From the NCBI GenBank assembly GCA_011800805.1, contig MPNW01000244.1, positions 6,684-35,187 of the forward strand: DNA of 28,504 nt, read 5' to 3'. Positions 1-10,600 of this stretch are shown here, piece by piece. Each line of letters begins with the position of its first letter. Position 1 is the stretch's first letter. Below the pieces are notes generated by a model. It was not told the origin of the DNA. It worked only from the letters and a program-made list of their open reading frames with translations, and ran no database searches. Both the position numbers and the translations under genes were made by a program. Origin of the DNA: Hirudo medicinalis. Its lineage: Eukaryota; Annelida; Clitellata; Hirudinida; Hirudinidae.

Positions 1-327
1 CCTGAAGGAATTAGTTTGCCAATTTGGAATGATCGTGAATTTGCAAGCACTGAAGACATTTTAAAGGATGTTGCAGTTAAAAACCAATTGGTTGGTATAA
101 AATCAACATTTTAAAAATTAGTTTAACGACTCTAATATGCAATTCAGATTTCTGCTCTGGCATCCAATGGAGGATATAACATCGAGACCATCATCCGGAG
201 ACTTATGAAGCTCTTGCTGACGGATGAAATGGGTAGAAAGTGCAATTTGTCAGGGCAGCATGGCAAAAAGGCCTTTCGACAAACTGAAATGATGAATGTT
301 GTTAGTCAACTGGCTTCCATTTTGTAA
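1..327 (+). CDS. 3' end of a DUF4806-domain protein gene (partial)
   Basis: Two exons are visible, 1-90 and 148-327, in phase 0 across a 57-bp intron (acceptor ttcag at 143-147), ending in TAA at 325-327. The 89 visible residues begin with an LPIWNDREF-type stretch. They continue with a GGYN...IIRRLMKLLLTDEM segment and a GKKAFRQTEMMNVV tail. This order (a tryptophan/aspartate lead-in, a helix before GG, an RRxxxxLLTDE helix, then GKKAF) is the pattern I know from DUF4806 C-terminal domains of uncharacterised animal proteins. The 5' part lies outside the window. The donor (gttggt) is weak but is the only one keeping the frame. The function is unknown. The family is often multicopy, so this could be transposon-associated rather than a single-copy host gene. 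Confidence 0.6.
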
Positions 328-384
328 CTTTTTTGATTAACACTTTGGTTTGATGCTACTATAAATTTGTACTTAATTTATATA

Positions 385-632
385 GCGCCATATGCATAGC
401 GTCAGAGGCGCTTCTTGAAACCATTTATATACCGCTCCTTATAGAGGGCGCTTGTGAAGTCCAAATCATCTTAGTTATGCAACGGACTTTAATCAAATAA
501 ATAAATAAATAAATAAATAAATAAAAGAGGGCGCTTGTGGCAGTTCAGGCTGGGTTTCGAACACGACACATTACGACTATTGCCATTACCGCCGTATGCA
601 GGAATGTAACCCATTCAGCCAACCTGCACGCC
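385..632 (-). mobile_element. tRNA-derived SINE, copy 1 (interrupted by a nested retroposon)
   Basis: On the minus strand this copy has a pol III A box, TGGCTGAATGGG (complement of 610-621). It also has a B box, GTTCGAAACCC (complement of 552-562), separated by about 47 nt as in tRNA genes. The downstream body runs to about 385 and matches copy 4 (26086-26253) through the segment around GGAGCGGTATATAAATGG. It is the best-preserved head of four copies in this window. The body is split by an insertion at 457-525 described separately. Boundaries are approximate. The tRNA origin is inferred from the two boxes and their spacing. Confidence 0.72.
443..539 (+). mobile_element. Short retroposon insertion with (AAAT)n tail and 14-bp target-site duplication
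   Basis: The 14-mer agagggcgcttgtg occurs exactly at 443-456 and again at 526-539. Between them lie 69 bp: about 38 bp of unique sequence (457-494) followed by an (AAAT)n run at about 495-526. An exact direct repeat flanking a segment with a 3' microsatellite tail is the signature of target-primed reverse transcription by a non-LTR element. The insert is therefore probably a strongly 5'-truncated LINE (or SINE) 3' end. It landed inside the SINE at 385-632, so it is younger than that SINE. The parent element is not identifiable from 38 bp. Confidence 0.7.
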
Positions 633-938
633 AGAAATTGAATTTTAATTTAACTTAATTATAGAGTAATAATAATAAGCTTAGCAGTATGATTAATCTT
701 TTTGTCTGGAAAATTTTAGGGGTAGTACAAAGGAACCCAAGCGCTTCAACTGCAACCAGCCAAGATTGTGAGGTGGAACTTCGCAAATGGTTTGGAAATG
801 CCAGAGACAGGAGCTGGCAGTCGGAAAAGAAACCCCTTGAATTAATAACAGCTGATTTTTTCTCAATAAAATTGATGTGATAACCCAACAATTTGTATTC
901 TTCAGTCTTACATGTATTGTTGGGAAATCGTGATTAAC
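633..938. other. Intergenic stretch, no gene seen
   Basis: AT-rich sequence between the SINE and the GC-rich repeat. Short opposing open stretches at 655-891 have no start context, splice context or family resemblance that I recognise. I see nothing functional here. Confidence 0.6.
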
Positions 939-1165
939 GATGTAGGGATTGGGCTGGGCAACCCGTGCTTAATGATGCCGGGCAACTAATGCGGGGCCCA
1001 TGTGGTGCCCACAACACAAACCAGCGGGAACCCGGCGGGCAACCCGAGCGGTACCCGTGTCACGGGACCCGACTGGTGCCCGCGGTCATAAACCAGCGGG
1101 GCCCCGGTGGGATGCCTAATCGGGTCCCGCTTTTCTTCCCGCGTGGGACCCAGTCGGTAACACAA
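939..1165. repeat. GC-rich tandem repeat, about 71-bp period, dense GGGNNCCC palindromes
   Basis: The block is far richer in G+C than its surroundings. Two diverged units are aligned by the anchor ggtgccc at 1004-1010 and 1075-1081 (period 71). Each is followed by a shared aaaccagcggg and a CCCGG-GGG segment. Many short self-complementary motifs occur: gggcaaccc, gggaaccc, gggaccc, ggggcccc and gggtccc. A third, poorer unit may flank each side. Open frames on both strands here are by-products of the composition. The nature is unknown: satellite-like or part of a larger transposon. Confidence 0.65.
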
Positions 1166-1317
1166 AGGAAATGACAAACGTGGCAGCACTGTTGCTGATG
1201 GTGTTGATATGGAATCATGCAATGACTGTGGTGTCGGATCAGCTTGATCTCTCAAAAATTTGAGTTTGCAGGTAGAGAAACTGAAAAAGTATGGGTGACA
1301 AAACAGCTTCCACTATC

Positions 1318-1432
1318 TGTGTCATGTCTAAAACCGAGTTTATTTACATCGAGCGAACTGAAAACAACGGAGAGCGGAAGTCCCGCCTAGGAGTACCGCA
1401 AATCATAGATAACAAAATACAAATATATGACA
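1318..1432 (-). repeat. Putative 3' LTR of the degenerate element
   Basis: The core 1338-1432 aligns over 95 bp without gaps to 2166-2260 at about 89% identity. On the minus strand it starts TGTCATATATTTG directly after a purine-rich tract and carries AATAAACTC. The outer boundary near 1318 is estimated from a terminal CA shared with the other copy. Confidence 0.5.
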
Positions 1433-2142
1433 TCTCCCTTCCAAGCGTTGAGTTCAGTCAAAACCGTATCGGCTGTATCGTCAGGGGGGGGCTCTATGGC
1501 ACTTCTTCTGACCTTTTAACCTCCCTCTGGGAGGAAACAGATGCAGTCTGCTAATTATTCATTCTAACTTCCCAGTTGTTCCACTTAGGAGCATAGTCGG
1601 GAATAACTTTGGCAGCAATCCGTGTTTGAGCCGGTGTAGAGGATTGCTAGGGTTCTTCGGACCCTTTGCCGTCTCTCTTCGGTATTTGATTCTATCTTCT
1701 CATTGTCTCATTGTCTTCTTGCTTCTTGACCTTGTCATCAGCCTTCTGGATGGTGTCATCTGATGACTGACTTGTTCTCCTCTCATCCTCAGATCTGTTT
1801 GAGACATGCATCTTCTTCAGCTTATCTTCAATCTATCTCCCTATCGGTATCGGTCGGCGTTGCACCACCGAAAATGGAGGAATCAGAGACTGATTGACTT
1901 CTTTCTTTCCTTAACAACAAGTGAATTTTTCTTCAAGTCTTTGAAGGACAATTTCATACTTCTTGTCATCTTCTTTGTACCAATCCCAAAGCAAGCAGAA
2001 GAATGGCCAAACGTCGATCATCGGAAAGTTGATTTCCGTCACAAAGTAAAATATGAAGTAGTTACTTCTCTATCAGGCCTCTGCTGGGTTGGGAGAGTTT
2101 CCGTCCAGCGCTGGTGGCTGCCTAACGAGAATACATGTTGAC

Positions 2143-2260
2143 TGCACCATGTCGTATTTAAAACAGTTTATTTGCATCAAGCGAACTGGAAACAACGGAG
2201 AGCGGAAGTCCCGCCGAAGACCACCGCATATCATAGACAACAAAATCCAAATATATGACA
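2143..2260 (-). repeat. Putative 5' LTR of the degenerate element
   Basis: This is the second copy of the 95-bp direct repeat (2166-2260). On the minus strand it reads TGTCATATATTTGG at its start and CAAATAAACTG near its end, then a likely CA end at about 2143. No clear primer-binding site complementary to a tRNA could be recognised after it. Confidence 0.45.
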
Positions 2261-3167
2261 ATCTGCAACCCGAAAACTATCTGAGAAAGCTGCTTTCTAT
2301 GACATATGATTATATGACATTATTTTTTGTGTTATGTTGAAGATTCAGACCATCTTGTTGGCTCGATCAGAGACAACCGACTTCACCAAAATCACCCGAG
2401 TATTAGGAGCATCAGCTGAATATCTCCAAAGTGAATGGGAAATATAACAGGAAGGCCTGTTGAATTTAGTTCTACCAGAAAACAAGTCGGCTACATTTCC
2501 TATATTTTAATCAGCTACTAGAAAGATCTTGCTGATGCCGATTGGAACAGCCGCAATTGAAAGATCGTTTTTAACAATAAATAGAATCTTGACTTAGGAA
2601 GAAAATTTTAGTATCTGAGCCCCACCCTAAATCCGCCACTGGTTGCAGTATACAGTCTCCCCGCCAAAGATCCGCCCCTATAGGCTTGTAAGAGCGTTGT
2701 TCTAGAGGTGGGAATATTCCCAGCCATTTTTCTCATGGTCCCAACACTGTTCATATCTTGTGTTAAATGTGTTTTATAATGCAACAATAGTCCATATTAC
2801 ATTTCTTATGGGTTTTTTTTTTAGCTTAGCAGTGCTAAGTGTTTTAAGTGTTGAAACTAAAAAGTTTTGTAGTGCGATATTTCTATCCCGATTCATCAGA
2901 ATTTCATCAGGTATTTAAGCTCCGTTATTAAAAATATCAAGAAACTAACATTTCTAATAAATGAATATGTAAGCAAACAAAATAAAATTGAAGTAACTTT
3001 CAATAACATTAAATCAAATTGCCGAAATTAATCTCTTTGCTTTCATAGCTATGTTATTGTAGACTTACCTCACATTGTCAAATCGGCACGCTTAAGCTGT
3101 TGGGTTGCGGATTATCGTTATATTGCATCATATATATTTTTTAGTAGCTAACTTGTGTTGATAAATC
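2261..3167. other. Intergenic region upstream of ATAD3
   Basis: No gene is supported. On the minus strand about 2345-2500 is an open stretch of some 48 codons with an ADLFSGRT segment that weakly recalls retroelement pol debris, but it is too short and diverged to call. The stretch 3100-3167 directly upstream of the ATAD3 start is AT-rich and presumably holds its 5' UTR and promoter. I see no distinctive promoter motif. Confidence 0.5.
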
Positions 3168-6100
3168 ATGTCCTGGTTATTTGGTATAAACAAGGAGACT
3201 AGCCCTGATTTTTCTCAATTCGCGAATCCTCTGCCGAGAGAAGAGGACTCTAACAAGGGTGATCAAGGGCATGTTCAGAAAGGAGCCTATAACTTTGATT
3301 CGACGGCCCTGGAAAGAGCCGCCAAAGCTGCCAAAGAGCTGGAAAAATCTCGTTAGTGTGCAATGTGTAACCCTGTCTAACTTTGTATTTCAAAATTATT
3401 AGTTAGGTACGTGTATTATGTGAGAGTTGCATTTCAGCTTATGCCCATGAAGTTTTTGAACTTACCAAAAAACAAGAAGAAGCCAAAACTATGGAAAACA
3501 TGAGAATTCTGAAAGTAAAACAAACAATTATGATTTTCAATCATTGGGTCTTACTAAATATATTTTGAATCAAGGAAAGAGAAGTCGATGCAGAAAGAGT
3601 TAAAATAGAACAGATAAAAATTGCTGGAGAGGAAAAGAGGAAAGCTATCCAGGAGGAAACTCAGCAACGTCAGAGACAAGCCGATTATCAGGATAAGCTA
3701 GCACGCAAAAGATACGACGAACAGCTAGCTCAGCAGGTAATTTTCCTACACAGTATTGTTACAATGAAGCTAATGCATATCATGATTTAAGAATGATAAT
3801 TCAACAAATCATTTGTTGAGTTGAATTTTTATATGTTGAAAAAAAGCTTAAGCTTTATCTTATAACAACATAGACAAGAGTTCATGAAGAAAATCTGAAA
3901 AAGCAAGAAGAATCCATTGCAAAACAGGAGGCCACAAGATTGAGTATGTCATAAGACATTGTCCAAAACTCCACAGCACTATTATTTATTTAGAACTATT
4001 TCATAGTTAATTCTGTATTTAGAGGCTCTTGAGAAAGAATTTAAAATGAGGGAGGAGATGGAGGTCAAGAAAATTGAATCTCAGGTGAAAGCTCAGGCCC
4101 TCAGTGACAGGGAGAATAGAGAGATCAACTTGGAAAGAATTAGAACTGAAGCTGCTGAAAAGAGAAAGGCCTTGCTGTAAGTTATTCTAAACATTTTAAA
4201 ACAACTAGCATTTGGATGGTTGTTTCACTTGTTTTGCACCAATCAGCATTGAAGCCGAAGAAAGGAGGAAGACCATACTGGAATCGATTCAGTGAGCTTG
4301 ACATTGATGCTGATTATTAACTTATTTTTTCTCAAACGATATTATATATATATATACTATTTATGTTTCGCTTAAACCACCTATCCAATCTCGTCACCCT
4401 TTTCAACAGAACCACTAGTGGTGTTGTGGGTCTTGGCATGGATGCATTCCTTGGAGACAAGAGTAAAGTGACCACTGTTGTAAGCGTTGCATTATTGTGA
4501 ACTTTATTAATGAGACACATTTATTAATATTACATCACAACTTGTCAGTGAGTTATCACTTCACAATGCGATCTAACTGAAAAATATACTTATGAGATTA
4601 TTATTATTATTACATACCATTTAGAATCTACCTAATATATTGCTCTTGCAAAATGGGAATATTTATATTAAAAAATTGCTGAGGAGAACAAACTTATTAC
4701 ATGCTATTTAATTTGTTTTGAAATGAAAAGAAGATTATGATTAAGAGATATTTAAGAACTTTTGAAATATATTTTGTCAATAAATGGTTTGATTGCTCAA
4801 AAGATTGTTGGTCTATCGGCACTAGCTGCTGGTATCTATGCAGCCAAATATGGACTCGGAGTTACAGCGAGATTCATTGAGAACAGATTAACTAAGCCTA
4901 GTCTCATTAGAGAGACATCAAGATTTACTGTCACAGATACTTTCAGACATCCAATTAAGGTATGAACATTTTGTATTTAGCCAATATTTTCAATTCCTTA
5001 TGTATCCATATCAGATATGAAGGCAGTTATCATTACATAATAATAACACCTGTCAATTTATGTAGTGCTTCTTTCCAAGGGTGCTCCCTGGCTGTGCAGG
5101 CTGGATTGCAAACACATAATGATCATTGCAAATAGGACCAAAACCTCTGAACTAACCTCTAAAAAATACCTAATTAAGTTATTTTTAAGTGTCTAATTTT
5201 TTTGAACCTAAGCTTCATGAAAGTTAAATGTGGTTGAGTACGTTGTGCAGTTTTTAATAATTTCTGTACATTTGTTGCATTATTTAGACATTCAAGAGAT
5301 ACACATCAAAAGCTGAGGATGCCATGAAGGGAATTGTATTCGAGGTTTGAGATTCCTTAAGAAAAGAATTCTTGTTGATTTGCATTGCTTGAAAGTTAAT
5401 CTTGTAAACAGCCAACATTGGAAGCAAGACTCAGAGATGTTGCCATCGCCACACGTTTCACAAAAGCCAACAAGGGATTGTACAGAAATATTCTTTTCTA
5501 CGGACCTCCGGGCACTGGAAAGACCATGTTTGCCAAGGTGCTTGGCCATAAATTAACCTTAAATATTTATGCAACATTATCTTAAATTTAAATTAATTTT
5601 GGAAGAGTTTGGCAAATCACTCTGGGATGGATTATGCCATCATGACAGGGGGTGATGTGGCTCCTCTGGGTAGCACTGGTGTAACTGCTATGCATAAAGT
5701 TTTTGATTGGGCCAAGACAAGTAAGAAAGGGTGAGTTAATGTGATGTCAATAATTGCTGATCAGCATGGTTCCTGAAGGGCATGTATTTCACATTTCCAG
5801 TGTTCTGCTGTTTATTGATGAAGCAGATGCTTTTCTGAGAAAGAGAAACATGGTGAGAAATATAGCTTATTTTTTCTCATTGACTAACCATAAAGGTAAA
5901 GTCAGTTTGGAAGTAATTACATAATATTCATCTTGTTCACAGGAAAGAATTAGTGAAGACATGAGGGCAACTTTGAACGCTTTCTTGTATCACACCGGTG
6001 AACAATCAAATAAGTAAGGTTTTGTTATTTGACTGAAATCATGCAAATGTTACATTACATCTTACATATTTTTACTTTAAGTGTGGAAATTTATTAATTT

Positions 6101-6774
6101 TGGAACATCAATCAAGCAACTGTTTTCTATTGATTTCTAGATTCATGTTGGTCTTGGCCAGTAACCTGCCAGAACAGTTTGATACTGCCATAAAGAACAG
6201 GATTGATGAGATGGTGAAGTTTGACCTTCCAACTCTTGAGGAAAGAGAAAGATTGGTCAGATTGTACTTTGACAAGTTCATTCTTCAGCCTGCTGCTTCT
6301 GGTGCAAAGTAAGATCTATAATATTTATATCTATTAATGAGGATCAATTTTGTCTTTGATGTTTTATCTATTCATATTGAATAATAAGTCAATGATAAAT
6401 TATAGGAGACTGAAAGTGTCCAACTTTGATTATGGAGCCAAATGTTCCCAAGTTGCCAAAATAACTGAGGGCCTTTCAGGAAGAGAGATCTCAAAGCTTG
6501 GAGTTGCCTGGCAGGTTGCTATATTACGGATTTACTTTTTATTTTGATAACATTTCTAATTATTTAATGTCTGATTATTTATTTTTAATTGCAAAATTGT
6601 TAACAGGCTCTGGTGTTTGCATCAAAGGAAGGTATCCTAACAGAAGAAATGATTGACCGTACAGTCAAATTAGCCATTGCAGATCATGCAGAGAAACTTT
6701 TGTGGGATAATGTAGGTAGACCCGAGGTAGTATATGTGGAAAAGGCAATGAAAGACAGCGCATCTTCCAATTAA
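3168..6774 (+). CDS. ATAD3: ATAD3-type mitochondrial AAA ATPase (16 coding exons, 597 aa)
   Basis: Exons: 3168-3351, 3438-3514, 3575-3736, 3874-3943, 4023-4176, 4247-4291, 4410-4479, 4804-4959, 5288-5344, 5412-5537, 5606-5730, 5801-5852, 5943-6013, 6141-6308, 6406-6514, 6607-6774. All join in phase. The N-terminus MSWLFGINK is the family hallmark. It is followed by a charged coiled coil (about 60-235, with the RRK...EET...[10 protein letters not shown] pattern) and a membrane segment at about 252-275. The AAA module has Walker A GPPGTGKT (356-363), Walker B LLFIDE (411-416), sensor N458 in LASN and the arginine in NRIDEM (470). Family knowledge: ATAD3 sits in the mitochondrial inner membrane and supports nucleoid organisation, cholesterol handling and membrane contact. 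Length matches human ATAD3A isoforms (about 586-634 aa). All catalytic residues are present, so it should be functional. Confidence 0.95.
5040..5158 (-). mobile_element. tRNA-derived SINE, copy 2 (ATAD3 intron 8)
   Basis: This diverged copy lies in the ATAD3 intron between 4960 and 5287, antisense to the gene. On the minus strand it has a degraded A box, TTAGTTCAGAGG (complement of 5144-5155). The B box is GTTTGCAATCC (complement of 5103-5113). The adjoining CAGCCTGCACAGCC segment and the body near 5065-5085 align with copies 1 and 4. It is clearly older than copy 1, since the B box has lost its TTCGA core. Confidence 0.6.
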
Positions 6775-7601
6775 AAGACTGCCAATTGATGTATAGGAAA
6801 TTCTAAATGTATGCCAGTCATGCATTAACAAGTTTTACTGTTAAATTTGTGTTTGTTTTAGAATTTTCTACCTGAGATGTGATTGCACATCATGCAATCC
6901 TATCATGCACTTATTAAATGAACTGAAGTATTGCAAACCTTCCTAGTAGATACAAGTAAAATTGTACTCGAGTAATGATTTGTATCATTGCTTGATATGA
7001 TGTCAAATTAGTCCTTATGATTTGTTTATTGATGTGAGCCCATGGCAATATCCTGCTAATGGCATCAAATTAACTTTTACGAGTTGATCTCTGACAAGTA
7101 ATCAAGGTAGTGATTTACTTAAAGCACCTCTGGGTGCTATTGCTAAAGGGGTGAAATGATGGGAAGTTTGAAATTTTTGAGAGGTGGATGTCACTTTTTG
7201 TACAGCGCCTCTAAAATGGAGATTATGAAAAAGAATTCGATTACAGCGGCAATATAGTTCGAGAACACTTCAATATTTGGCTCTATGTAGGATTGGTTTT
7301 TAAGGCAGCATGAAACCCGGCTAGATCAGTATTGTTAGGGGAGCCTATTCTAGATTTCAGATCCATCAGCCTGAATTGGTGGTCTATGCTGAGGTTGTAA
7401 ACCGTGTTATTAAATAAGCTTAATTAATAATTAATTAAAAGCTTTTTAAGTGCTGAAACGAGTATCAATTATACGTCTGAAATTATGCTGGAGTATATAA
7501 ATTGAATTATTTAAATAGAAAAACTTTTGACAAAGTATGTGCATCTGGCTATTTAACAGTTTCCTTGACAACTAGGTCTGAGAAGTGAATTGCCGACTAA
7601 A
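6775..7601. other. Intergenic region between ATAD3 and WDR27
   Basis: No gene is supported in these 827 bp. The first part must carry the ATAD3 3' UTR and the last part the WDR27 5' UTR. There is an imperfect AT-rich palindrome at 7416-7444 (AAGCTTAATTAA, short spacer, TTAATTAAAAGCTT). A cagcgcctct segment near 7204 recalls the SINE body but has no tRNA-like head, so I do not call it. Confidence 0.6.
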
Positions 7602-10600
7602 ATGATTGTGTATGAGTCCCGCTTAGCTTTAAATGAGGATGTTAATTATCAATTTGCTTGCAATGCTCAGTTTCTTGCATTTTCTCCCGACAAAAATAAC
7701 ATAACTGTATGTAATTTAAGCAAGCTTGACGAGGTATTGACTTGCTACTTATATATCGTTATAGTACTTATAACCATTTTTTCGTTTAAGAAAGTTTATT
7801 TAAGCGGTCACCATGGTGAATTAACCGCACTGTGCTTTAATGAAAATTTTGTCAATGGATATCTATGCTCAGCTGCTGATGAAATAATTTTGTGGAAGAT
7901 AGCTGACATAAAATTATCACTTTTGACAAAAGGTTGGTGTGCTCTTTTGAGATAGGTGTAACTCCTAGTATAAAATAAGTTTACTGTTGACAGAATTTGT
8001 TAAAGGGTCTGTTTTATCATCATGTAAAAATAAAATAAATCGCTTAACTATCAGCAAGGATGGTTTGCATGTAGGTGCTTGTTGTGGAAAGGAGATCAAC
8101 ATTTATTCAACAGAGGTAACAAATTAGTATTGAAATATGTTTCCAAATATCATGACAATACCATTGCAGGTAAATGACTTACTGAGAACTGTGAAACATT
8201 GTGAATACTTAAATAGTGCTACCTTTATATGTCAAGAACTGATGATAACAGCCATATCAAATGGTAAAACACTCAAAGTAAGATCAATGAAATTATTGGC
8301 ATTGTTGGCTCTTTTAATGAATTTTATAGTAGAATACAAATGAGAATAGCCTAAGATAATCACATGTGATTCAATGCATTGCAGGTATGGGATGTAAAAA
8401 CAGGCTCACTATTATGTAATTTGAATAGTGAGATGGACATCACATCGGTAGAAACGTATGAGAAGACATTGATACTTGGATCACTGGATGGTTTTGTTAG
8501 TTGATCTCAATAGAGAGCTATACATTAAATCCATTACATAAATTAATTTGACTAACACAGCTGAGGATTTATGAATATTCAAGAAAAGGAGAGTTCAAGA
8601 TATTTCATGAACAGGACTTGATGAAGTATTGTTTAAGTAAAGGTAATGGAAAATCAATAAATCAAGGCCATGTCATTGATAATGATACCACAAAGATTTA
8701 TTTGTTGTTGTGATTGGCAGATGAATGCAGTGAAAGATCAGCTTATACTGTGCTGTTTATAAAGTTTGTTTATTAAGATGCTTATTTGATATGAATGCCC
8801 CATGGCCATTGTTGACATTCTTATTTTTGGTGCATATATTTATAATTAATTATATCAATTTGCCCACAGTTAGAAATGATAGTCTCCTAATCAATTAGGA
8901 GAAAATGAGTCATCTGATCTGAATTGTTAAATTATTATTTGGACAAATTATTCTTAGTAATTATTTTAGTTAATTAAAAAAAGAGAGCATAAAGAAAGTA
9001 CTAAAGTGTGGTATACATTGCTTCTTTATTAATTGGAGTCCAGCTACACAACGTCTTATTTGTACGGCCGGAGGCGCCTTTCGTTCACCATTTAAAAGGC
9101 AGTTGAGGCAGTCTAAGGGTGGGTTGCAAACTTGAAATGTTATCACTATTGCTGCATGCTCTCAGCTAACTTGCACACCAATACTTATATATCTGGATAT
9201 GATAAAAGGATAAAAGGATGAGGGAAAAGATATTATAGAAACCTTCAGATTACACACATTTGGAGAAGGACATTTATTATCATAATTTTTTTAAATAAAA
9301 TGAAATTAGAAGATTAATGTGCAGCACTTAACATTTGTTTAGGCATTTCAACAATGACATGTGTTTCATTGGAATGCCAGAGGAAGTCTTACAAATGGAT
9401 GTTAAATGTTTTCAAATCAAAGTTCTTTTCAAAATCACAGGTGATTTTCAATTGATTTTGATGTGATGTTTAAGCAACATCTGTTAATTTCTGACTTGGA
9501 TTTACAAACTTTAGATTCATTGTTATCAATTGATGGAACTTCCCATTATCTCAATTCTCTAGACCAAATCATAATTTCTAAATCTGTCGTTCCCCACAAA
9601 GTATTTGAGATGTTATTTTTTGCCTTAATTTCTGCTAATTACTATTTCACTGGGACTTGAATTTCAAGGCAGCATTTGTGATGAAGACCAATGACAATGT
9701 GTTACATTTGGTATCATATTGGATGGATGATGAACATGATTCTATTATTTGTCAAGAACCATCCTTGGTCAAAATGAAAACTATGATAGATATGACCGAT
9801 GCTTGTGAAAATCAGCACTCGTCTGATGAACAGGAATATGATAACCTCAATCTTATTTCTGTAATTTCTAGGTTCTCTAAAGCCTTCATTAAGTTTGCAT
9901 AATGCAAATGTTAAACAGCAATGTAATGGAATATGTTATGTAATCCAGGGAACCACTACTTTGTAATTCAATACTGAAAAGTGAACTGAATGTTAAAGCA
10001 AAACCTTTAACATCCAAAATGGCTTCAAAAGGTTACTTCCTGTTTTGTTAAAAGTTATGAATTGATTTGGTAGCTGCTTTGTTTATTGTCAACTGTTACA
10101 CAACAATTTAAATAATGTGAAAACGTTGAAGATATTTGTTTTTAATATAAAAACATTTCAAAAAATATTTTGACAACATTTTTGACTCTGCATGCAATAG
10201 GTTTAAAACAAGGAAACATGGATAAGAATGGAAAAATTCTTGATAAGCAGCCTCTGGTTTACCACAAGAACATTAGGTCATCTGGATATGTTGAGAACAA
10301 AAAGTAATCTTTGTACTCATGAATTCTTATTTGGTGCAACATACTTTGGATTATCATATTATTGTAAATTATTTTATGATTGTTGATACAAGACAGTTAT
10401 AATTACTATTGTGTCATAATAAAAAACTAGATGTGTTAGGTAACATTTAATTGCACCTAATTAGGCTTGTAGTACTGAATGACTATGAATAACAGTAATA
10501 ATAGTGGTAATCATTGACGTCAACGAACATTTTTCAGGAGTTATTCAAAGATACAAAAAGAAAGAATACATTCTTTAAAAGAAGAACTTCAATTTCCGTT

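Larger units (their letters stand above)
1318..2260 (-). mobile_element. Degenerate, internally deleted LTR-type retroelement
   Basis: Two direct repeats, 1338-1432 and 2166-2260, are equal in length (95 bp) and differ at about 10 positions. Read on the minus strand, each begins TGTCATATATTTG and contains AATAAAC near its other end, then a likely CA end near 1318 and 2143. Immediately upstream of the lower copy on the minus strand (at 1433-1442) is a purine run GGAAGGGAGA, placed like a polypurine tract before a 3' LTR. These points suggest a 5' LTR at about 2143-2260 and a 3' LTR at about 1318-1432. Only about 700 bp of internal DNA with no intact reading frame lies between them, so pol is missing or unrecognisable. 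The element family cannot be assigned. Confidence 0.5.

Noticed and set aside
655..891. Opposed open frames of 63-78 codons
   Set aside because: No splice context, codon pattern or family resemblance; the two strands overlap in AT-rich intergenic DNA.
965..1255. Open frames on both strands in the GC-rich block
   Set aside because: GC-rich tandem repeat lacks stop codons by composition; the proteins are repetitive G/P/R-rich and antisense to each other.
1291..2340. Open frames sharing a similar NNGERKSR peptide at 1291-1554 and 2089-2340
   Set aside because: The shared peptide is the translated DNA repeat (putative LTR) and not evidence of a protein family.
5292..5556. Open frames overlapping ATAD3 exons 9 and 10 in other frames
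   Set aside because: Shadows of the Walker A exon, which is read in a different frame with clean splice sites.
7100..7300. Possible fifth SINE copy (cagcgcctct and agcacctctgggtgct segments)
   Set aside because: No A or B box and only short body similarity; not distinguishable from chance.
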